Shown here piece by piece: positions 6,947 through 10,927 of a stretch of DNA of 10,927 nt (position 1 is its first letter; each line of letters begins with the position of its first letter). Position numbers and translations under genes: made by a program. Location of the stretch: the NCBI GenBank assembly GCA_002694065.1, contig NZKZ01000203.1, forward strand, positions 1 through 10,927, in the 5' to 3' direction. Source of the stretch: Acidiferrobacter sp. Its GTDB lineage: Bacteria > Pseudomonadota > Gammaproteobacteria > Arenicellales > UBA868. The notes beneath the pieces are model-generated. The model was not told where the DNA came from. It worked only from the letters and a program-made list of their open reading frames with translations, and did not search any database.

Positions 6947-7684
6947 TTATCCCGGGTTATCTGGAACGATAACGATCTGTGACACGACCGCATGCGGCGG
7001 CTGTTCGAGGGCAAAGAGCACAGAACGGGCGATATCCTCAGCCTCCAGGCAAAGTCCGTAGTTCTCATAAAACGCATCGCCTTTGTCGGCATCGGAAAAA
7101 CGTGTCTTGGCAAACTCGGTCTTGACCATGCCCGGCAGGATCTCCGATACCCGGATCCCGCGGCCAGCGTATTCCTGACGAAGCGTGTCACTCAATCCGT
7201 GCACCGCATGTTTGCTGGCCACGTACGCCGCGCAGCCCCGCACACCGCTCAGTCCCGCGACCGACCCGAGATTCACAATATGTCCCCCTTGACCCGCCAG
7301 CATGCCGGGCAATACCGCTGCGGTCACCTGCATCAGTCCAGAGACATTGATCTGTATCGTATTGACCCATTCTGCGATATCTCCTTCATGAAAATCGCGC
7401 CGGCCGCCGACATCACTGCCCGCGTTGTTGACCAGAATATCGATGGTCTTCCACTCGGGCGGTAATTGAGCCATCAGGCCAGCAACAGACTCGGTATCCG
7501 CGACATCAAGCTGCACTGAGAGCGTCGGGCCAGGCAATTCATCCATTTGGGCACGAAGCACGTCCAGTCGACGGGCACAACCGATGAGCCGAACACCGGC
7601 TTCGCTCAACAAGCGAGCGGTCGCCAAACCGATTCCGGCGCTGGCACCCGTCACCAGCGCGGTTTTTCCCGCTAGTTTGCTCAT
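6947..7684 (-). CDS. SDR-family oxidoreductase, YdfG-like
   Basis: This is a 245-residue classical short-chain dehydrogenase. It shows the cofactor motif TGASAGIG (12-19), Arg38-Arg39 after the second strand (suggesting NADP(H) rather than NAD(H)), NNAG (86-89), and the catalytic set Asn113, Ser141, Tyr154 and Lys158 in YVASK. The C-terminal part, from ILPGMVKTEFAKTRF to VVSQIVIVPDNPG, resembles E. coli YdfG, an NADP-dependent 3-hydroxy acid/serine dehydrogenase acting in the cytoplasm. That suggests a hydroxy-acid or small-alcohol substrate but does not prove it. The ATG at 7684 has an AGGA ribosome site about eight bases upstream. It is the first gene of a two-gene unit with the PhoX-like gene. 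Confidence 0.92.
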   Translation of the reverse strand: MSKLAGKTALVTGASAGIGLATARLLSEAGVRLIGCARRLDVLRAQMDELPGPTLSVQLDVADTESVAGLMAQLPPEWKTIDILVNNAGSDVGGRRDFHEGDIAEWVNTIQINVSGLMQVTAAVLPGMLAGQGGHIVNLGSVAGLSGVRGCAAYVASKHAVHGLSDTLRQEYAGRGIRVSEILPGMVKTEFAKTRFSDADKGDAFYENYGLCLEAEDIARSVLFALEQPPHAVVSQIVIVPDNPG

Positions 7685-7802
7685 GATTTTTCCTGTAGGA
7701 AGGGTCTAGTCAGACGATCGCAAAGTATAGTGTGCCTGTGTCTGCCCAGCAGACAAGCCGACGACAATCACGGCTGATGGAAAAGCGCGACCCGGCCCGG
7801 CG
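7685..7802 (-). promoter_or_regulatory. ntrC-SDR spacer with -10 box and dyads
   Basis: The 118-bp gap between the ntrC stop and the SDR start carries a TATACT -10-like box on the minus strand at 7729-7724, giving a leader of roughly 30 bases before the ATG. A perfect 7-bp dyad (TGTCTGC at 7739-7745, GCAGACA at 7749-7755, 3-base loop) sits where the -35 region would be. A second, weaker 5-bp stem (7756-7760 with 7771-7775) abuts it. Neither stem is followed by a T run, so a normal intrinsic terminator for ntrC is not obvious. The first dyad could be an operator or part of a 3' hairpin. Confidence 0.4.
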
Positions 7803-9197
7803 TCAGTCTATATCGAGTTCTTTCAGTTTACGGGTCAGGGTATTGCGACCCCATCCGATCCAGCGGGCAGCCTCCTGCTTGCGGCCCCGGGTAAACCCAA
7901 GCGCCGTTCGCAGAAGGACTCGCTCAAAGTCCGGACCAAATTCGGAAAGCACATCCTTTTGACCCATCGCAAAACGCTCGGCAGCCGCCTGCTCCAGAAG
8001 ATGTTGCCAGGTTTGTGCTGACTGTACCCCGGCTGACTGAGCATTGACGTCAGGCGGCAGGTCCCCGGCAGTTACCGTCGCGCCCGGCGCCAGCACAGTC
8101 AAGCGTCTGCAAAGATTCTCAAGCTCTCGGACATTTCCGGGCCAGGGCGCCTCGCAAAGCAACTGCAGCGCTCCGTCATCGAGTCGCTTGGGCTCAACTT
8201 CAAGCTCGGTTGCCGCCCGATGAAGAAAACTCTCAGCCAGGGCGGGAATGTCCTCTCGACGTTCACGCAGCGGCGGGAGCGTAATTCCAATCACGTTGAG
8301 CCGATGAAAAAGGTCTTCGCGAAAACGCCCTTCTGAGACCCGACTCACGAGATCCTGGTTGGTCGCTGCAATCACCCGCACATCCGCGGCTAATTCCTGA
8401 TGGCCGCCGACGCGAAAAAACGTGCCGTCAGACAACACTCTCAGTAATCGGGTCTGTAACTCGATCGGCATATCGCCAATTTCGTCTAGAAAAAGCGTAC
8501 CGCCAGCGGCCTGCTCAAAGCGGCCGCGGCGCTGATCCTGCGCGCCGGTAAAGGCGCCCTTTTCGTGGCCGAAAAGCTCCGACTCCAGAAGATCCGCCGG
8601 AATGGCAGCGGTGTTTATCGCCACAAAGGGCTTCGACGCTCGGAGACTGTTTCGATAAATTGCGCGGGCAACGAGCTCTTTGCCCGTGCCGGATTCACCC
8701 GAGATCAACACATTCATCTGGGAGCCCGACAATCGGCCGATGACCCGAAAGACGGTCTGCATGGCAGGAGCTGCGCCTATCATCTCGCTGTCTTTCTCAT
8801 CGGTGGTGACCTGCGCTTCGCCTTGCGCTTTTTTCTGAAGCGCCCGGCCCACCAGGGCCACGGCCTCCTCCAGGTCAAAAGGCTTGGGAAGATACTCAAA
8901 TGCCCCGCCCTGATAAGCCGACACGGCGCTGTCGAGATCGGAATACGCAGTCATCACGATGACGGGAAGACCGGGCATGTCTTTGCCGAGCACGTCGAGC
9001 AATTCCAGACCGCTGGTACCGGGCATGCGAATGTCGGTCACGATGACGTCGGGCTGTTCGCGTCCGATACGCTTCAGTACGTCATCCGCACGGTCAAACA
9101 ATGTGACCGCAAACCCTGCGTTGGACAGCGCTTTCTCAAGCACCCAACGGATCGAGGCATCATCGTCGACGACCCAGACGGAGGATTTTCGGGTCAT
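7803..9197 (-). CDS. ntrC: Nitrogen regulation response regulator NtrC (NR-I)
   Basis: NtrC is the sigma-54 activator of nitrogen-limitation genes; once phosphorylated by NtrB it oligomerises and remodels sigma-54 polymerase. The 464-residue protein has a receiver domain (about 5-120) with acidic Asp11-Asp13, phospho-acceptor Asp55 and Lys105. A AAA+ domain (about 138-370) follows, with Walker A GESGTGKE (167-174), the sigma-54 contact loop GAFTGA (214-219) and Walker B LFLDEIG (Asp238-Glu239). A Fis-type helix-turn-helix lies at the C-terminus (about 425-464). The frame is open to 9476, but the ATG at 9197 is right: it has a strong GGAGGAG site six bases upstream and the receiver domain starts straight after it. 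The start overlaps the ntrB stop in an ATGA (9194-9197), indicating coupled translation. Length matches the family (about 470). Confidence 0.98.
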   Translation of the reverse strand: MTRKSSVWVVDDDASIRWVLEKALSNAGFAVTLFDRADDVLKRIGREQPDVIVTDIRMPGTSGLELLDVLGKDMPGLPVIVMTAYSDLDSAVSAYQGGAFEYLPKPFDLEEAVALVGRALQKKAQGEAQVTTDEKDSEMIGAAPAMQTVFRVIGRLSGSQMNVLISGESGTGKELVARAIYRNSLRASKPFVAINTAAIPADLLESELFGHEKGAFTGAQDQRRGRFEQAAGGTLFLDEIGDMPIELQTRLLRVLSDGTFFRVGGHQELAADVRVIAATNQDLVSRVSEGRFREDLFHRLNVIGITLPPLRERREDIPALAESFLHRAATELEVEPKRLDDGALQLLCEAPWPGNVRELENLCRRLTVLAPGATVTAGDLPPDVNAQSAGVQSAQTWQHLLEQAAAERFAMGQKDVLSEFGPDFERVLLRTALGFTRGRKQEAARWIGWGRNTLTRKLKELDID

Positions 9198-10261
9198 GCC
9201 TTCTCCTCCACAGGCAGCAACAGGGTGAAAGCGGTCTGGCCCGGCTCGCTTGTGCAGGTGATCAGGCCCCCATGACGTGAGATGATCTCCCGGGTAAGAG
9301 CGAGTCCCAGGCCTGTCCCATCTGGCCGGCCGGTCACCATGGGAAAGAAAATCCGTTCCGTTAAGTCCGACGCAATGCCGGGTCCGTTGTCTGTAATAGA
9401 GGCCTCGATTGCCAATCGGTGCCGACGGTGATGGATTGTGCATTGTCGGCGCACGCGGGTCCGCAAACGAATACACCCCTGCCCTTCCATTGCCTGCACA
9501 GCGTTACGCACAATATTCAATACCGCCTGAGTCATCTGGGCGTGATCGCCCAGAATATCGGGGATGCTGGGGTCATAGTCGCGCTCGAATTCCAAACCCT
9601 CTGGGGTTTCTACCTGCGTCAGTTTCCGAACATGCTCGAGCACCGCATGCAGATTGAACGATTCGTGTTCTCCGGCGCTGTAGCCGCCGGTCAGTCGATC
9701 GACAAGGCCGTTCAACCGGTCGGTCTCATGGGTAATGATGCGTGTGTACTCCCGCAAATCCTTGTCACTCAGCTCCCTATCAAGCAGCTGAGCCGCACCG
9801 CGGATACCCCCGAGGGGATTTTTGATCTCATGAGCCAACGCCCTGGCCACCTGGCTGAACGCACCCTGGTTCTCCTGCAAGGTGGTCTCCCGCGTCATGC
9901 GCGCCACCTGGTCAACCTGGCTGAGTTCAACAATCATGCAGGGGCCGTCCGTTCCATAATCTATAGGCGACACGGTACAGTCCACGGTAATGGCCTCGGC
10001 CTGCAGCGGCCCTCGAAGCACTTCCTCACGCAGCGTTGTTGTGGCGCCTTCCTCTGCTGAGATCAATGCCCCCTGCAGGGTCATCCCCATGGGCACAAGA
10101 TCGAGTACATCGCGGCCGCACCCTCTGTGTGTGCTGGTGTCGAGAAGTCCCTCTGCTGCCGGATTCATAAAGATCACCCGCCGGTCAGGCCCTACCAAAA
10201 GGACTGCCGCCTTAAGTCCGTCGAGCACCGAACTGCTGACATCCGCCTGAGAATGCTTCAT
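9194..10261 (-). CDS. ntrB: Nitrogen regulation sensor kinase/phosphatase NtrB (NR-II)
   Basis: NtrB phosphorylates NtrC in nitrogen limitation and, with PII bound, dephosphorylates it in excess. The 355-residue protein has an N-terminal PAS-like domain (about 8-120), the H-box ALAHEIKNPLGGIRGAAQLL with phospho-acceptor His144, and a HATPase domain with N-box NIVRNAVQAM, G1 box DNGPGI and G2 box GTGLGLAL. It has no membrane segment, as expected for a cytosolic sensor. The ATG at 10261 is chosen because it gives the usual NtrB N-terminus. An in-frame ATG at 10291 would add ten residues and put the NtrC operator inside the gene, and the frame runs open to 10429 inside glnA. None of these has a strong ribosome site, so the start is less sure than the gene. 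It overlaps ntrC by 4 bp. Confidence 0.96.
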   Translation of the reverse strand: MKHSQADVSSSVLDGLKAAVLLVGPDRRVIFMNPAAEGLLDTSTHRGCGRDVLDLVPMGMTLQGALISAEEGATTTLREEVLRGPLQAEAITVDCTVSPIDYGTDGPCMIVELSQVDQVARMTRETTLQENQGAFSQVARALAHEIKNPLGGIRGAAQLLDRELSDKDLREYTRIITHETDRLNGLVDRLTGGYSAGEHESFNLHAVLEHVRKLTQVETPEGLEFERDYDPSIPDILGDHAQMTQAVLNIVRNAVQAMEGQGCIRLRTRVRRQCTIHHRRHRLAIEASITDNGPGIASDLTERIFFPMVTGRPDGTGLGLALTREIISRHGGLITCTSEPGQTAFTLLLPVEEKA

Positions 10262-10273
10262 CGGAAAAGCGTT

Positions 10274-10290
10274 TGCACCATCATGGTGCA
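10274..10290. promoter_or_regulatory. NtrC operator upstream of ntrB
   Basis: A perfect 17-bp dyad, TGCACCA-TCA-TGGTGCA, lies 12 bp before the chosen ntrB ATG. It matches the enteric NtrC consensus (TGCACCA, three bases, TGGTGCA) at every defined position, as at the sites near E. coli glnA. It sits in the glnA-ntrB spacer and would cover the expected start of a local ntrB promoter. By analogy with E. coli glnLp, bound NtrC would repress that promoter and so limit its own level. The match is seen directly; the repression is inferred. Confidence 0.85.
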
Positions 10291-10321
10291 TAATATCCCA
10301 AGGGAAGCGGGTGCCTGTCAA
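10290..10321 (-). promoter_or_regulatory. Possible sigma-70 promoter for ntrB
   Basis: On the minus strand a perfect TTGACA (10321-10316) is followed after 20 bp by TATTAT (10295-10290), a 5/6 match to TATAAT. The spacing is longer than the preferred 16-18 bp, which makes this tentative. If used, transcription would begin inside the NtrC operator, which starts at the last base of the -10 box. The -35 box falls in the loop and stem edge of the hairpin behind glnA. Confidence 0.35.
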
Positions 10322-10330
10322 ACACCCGCT
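10306..10330 (-). terminator. Hairpin behind glnA, likely partial terminator
   Basis: A perfect 8-bp GC-rich stem (AGCGGGTG at 10306-10313 with CACCCGCT at 10323-10330, 9-base loop) begins seven bases after the glnA stop. Read on the minus strand it is followed by TCCCTT, not a clean T run, so termination is probably incomplete. A leaky terminator here would let some glnA transcripts continue into ntrBC, as known for the E. coli glnA-glnL spacer. It could also act as a 3'-end stabiliser. Confidence 0.55.
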
Positions 10331-10337
10331 CTTGGGC

Positions 10338-10927
10338 CTAAACGCTGTAGTACATATCAAACTCAGCCGGATGAGTGGCCATCCGCAAGCGCTGGACCTG
10401 CTCCATCTTGAGATCGATATAGCCGTCAATCATGTCATCGCTCATCACTCCGCCGACCTTCAGAAACTCACGGTCAGCATCCAGTGCGTCGAGCGCCTGA
10501 TCAAGGGAATGCGCCACCGTGGCGATTTCCTTTTCCTCTTCGGGCGGCAGATCATAAAGATCCTTGTCCATGGGACCCCCGGGGTGAATGCGGTTCTGAA
10601 TACCGTCAAGCCCCGCCAACAGCATCGCGGAAAACGCGAGGTAGGGATTGGCCGTGGGATCGGGGAAACGGACTTCAATTCGCCGCGCCTTCGGATTACT
10701 GACATACGGGATGCGGCATGACGCTGAGCGGTTTCTTGCAGAGTACGCCAGCATGACGGGCGCCTCAAAGCCTGGCACCAGACGCTTATAGCTGTTAGTG
10801 CTGGCATTGGTGAACGCATTCAAAGCGCGGGCATGCTTGAAAATTCCCCCGATGTAGTAAAGGGCAGTTTCACTGAGACCGCCGTATTCGTCTCCGGCGA
10901 ATGTGTTATCTCCGCCTTTGAAGATCG
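10338..10927 (-). CDS. glnA: Glutamine synthetase type I, C-terminal part (5' end outside window)
   Basis: GlnA makes glutamine from glutamate, ammonia and ATP in the cytoplasm. The visible 195 or so residues are the C-terminal part of a GSI-beta enzyme. They include GGDNTFAGDEYGGLSE at the left end, the conserved ATP/glutamate-site stretch ALNAFTNASTNSYKRLVPG, the loop SARNRSASCRIP, the active-site segment RRIEVRFPDPTANPY, and the C-terminus HPAEFDMYYSV, which is close to the E. coli one. The adenylylation motif DKDLYDLPPEE is present; its tyrosine codon is at 10556-10554 and corresponds to Tyr397 in E. coli, so control by GlnE is expected. The frame continues past the window edge; a TTG at 10823 is an internal codon. 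It lies 76 bp upstream of ntrB in the same direction. Confidence 0.98.
   Translation of the reverse strand, partial: IFKGGDNTFAGDEYGGLSETALYYIGGIFKHARALNAFTNASTNSYKRLVPGFEAPVMLAYSARNRSASCRIPYVSNPKARRIEVRFPDPTANPYLAFSAMLLAGLDGIQNRIHPGGPMDKDLYDLPPEEEKEIATVAHSLDQALDALDADREFLKVGGVMSDDMIDGYIDLKMEQVQRLRMATHPAEFDMYYSV

Noticed and set aside
8565..9275. 236-codon open frame on the plus strand
   Set aside because: It is antisense to the conserved AAA+ and receiver domains of ntrC and its translation looks like no known protein.
9198..9476. 93-residue N-terminal extension of NtrC
   Set aside because: The extension overlaps ntrB in another frame, lacks domain features, and the ATG at 9197 has a strong ribosome site directly before the receiver domain.
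9419..10060. 213-codon open frame on the plus strand
   Set aside because: It is antisense to ntrB, with no family motifs and no ribosome site that I can see.
10300..10316. Sigma-54 (-24/-12) promoter in the glnA-ntrB spacer
   Set aside because: A GGCAC is present on the minus strand, but the GC element expected 10 bp further on is CC, so the essential -12 part is missing.
1..10927. Mobile elements, CRISPR arrays, tRNA or rRNA genes, phage or defence genes
   Set aside because: No transposase or integrase motifs, no regularly spaced repeats and no recognisable structural RNA were seen; nearly all the sequence is explained by the listed genes.

Overview
The window looks like a piece of a gammaproteobacterial chromosome, possibly marine. 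The evidence is a contiguous glnA-ntrB-ntrC cluster, a glutamine synthetase tail carrying the adenylylation-site motif, an NtrC operator of the enteric type between glnA and ntrB, and fairly GC-rich coding with long spurious antisense frames. Genus cannot be fixed from sequence alone. All genes but the first lie on the minus strand, so the window is best read from its right end to its left.

Layout from right to left. (1) 10927-7803: the end of glnA, a 76-bp regulatory spacer, then ntrB and ntrC overlapping by 4 bp. This is the nitrogen-control module: GlnA makes glutamine, NtrB senses nitrogen status (through PII in known systems), and NtrC activates sigma-54 promoters. (2) 7684-5666: a short two-gene unit with an SDR dehydrogenase and a Tat-exported PhoX/DUF839-type protein. 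(3) 5536-713: purK and purE overlapping by 4 bp, then a four-domain dimethylglycine/sarcosine-dehydrogenase-like flavoprotein 36 bp later, then a small glutathione S-transferase 55 bp after that. The spacing suggests one transcription unit. It would link de novo purine synthesis to an enzyme family that loads one-carbon units on tetrahydrofolate. (4) 1-660, plus strand: the 3' part of a sulfotransferase-like gene, convergent with the GST gene.

I see no mobile element, phage gene, CRISPR array, tRNA or rRNA, and no clear undescribed system. Most of the content is core metabolism and regulation. The parts most worth a second look are the glnA-ntrB spacer, where a hairpin, a possible promoter and a perfect NtrC dyad are packed together, and the purK-purE-methylamine dehydrogenase-GST arrangement.
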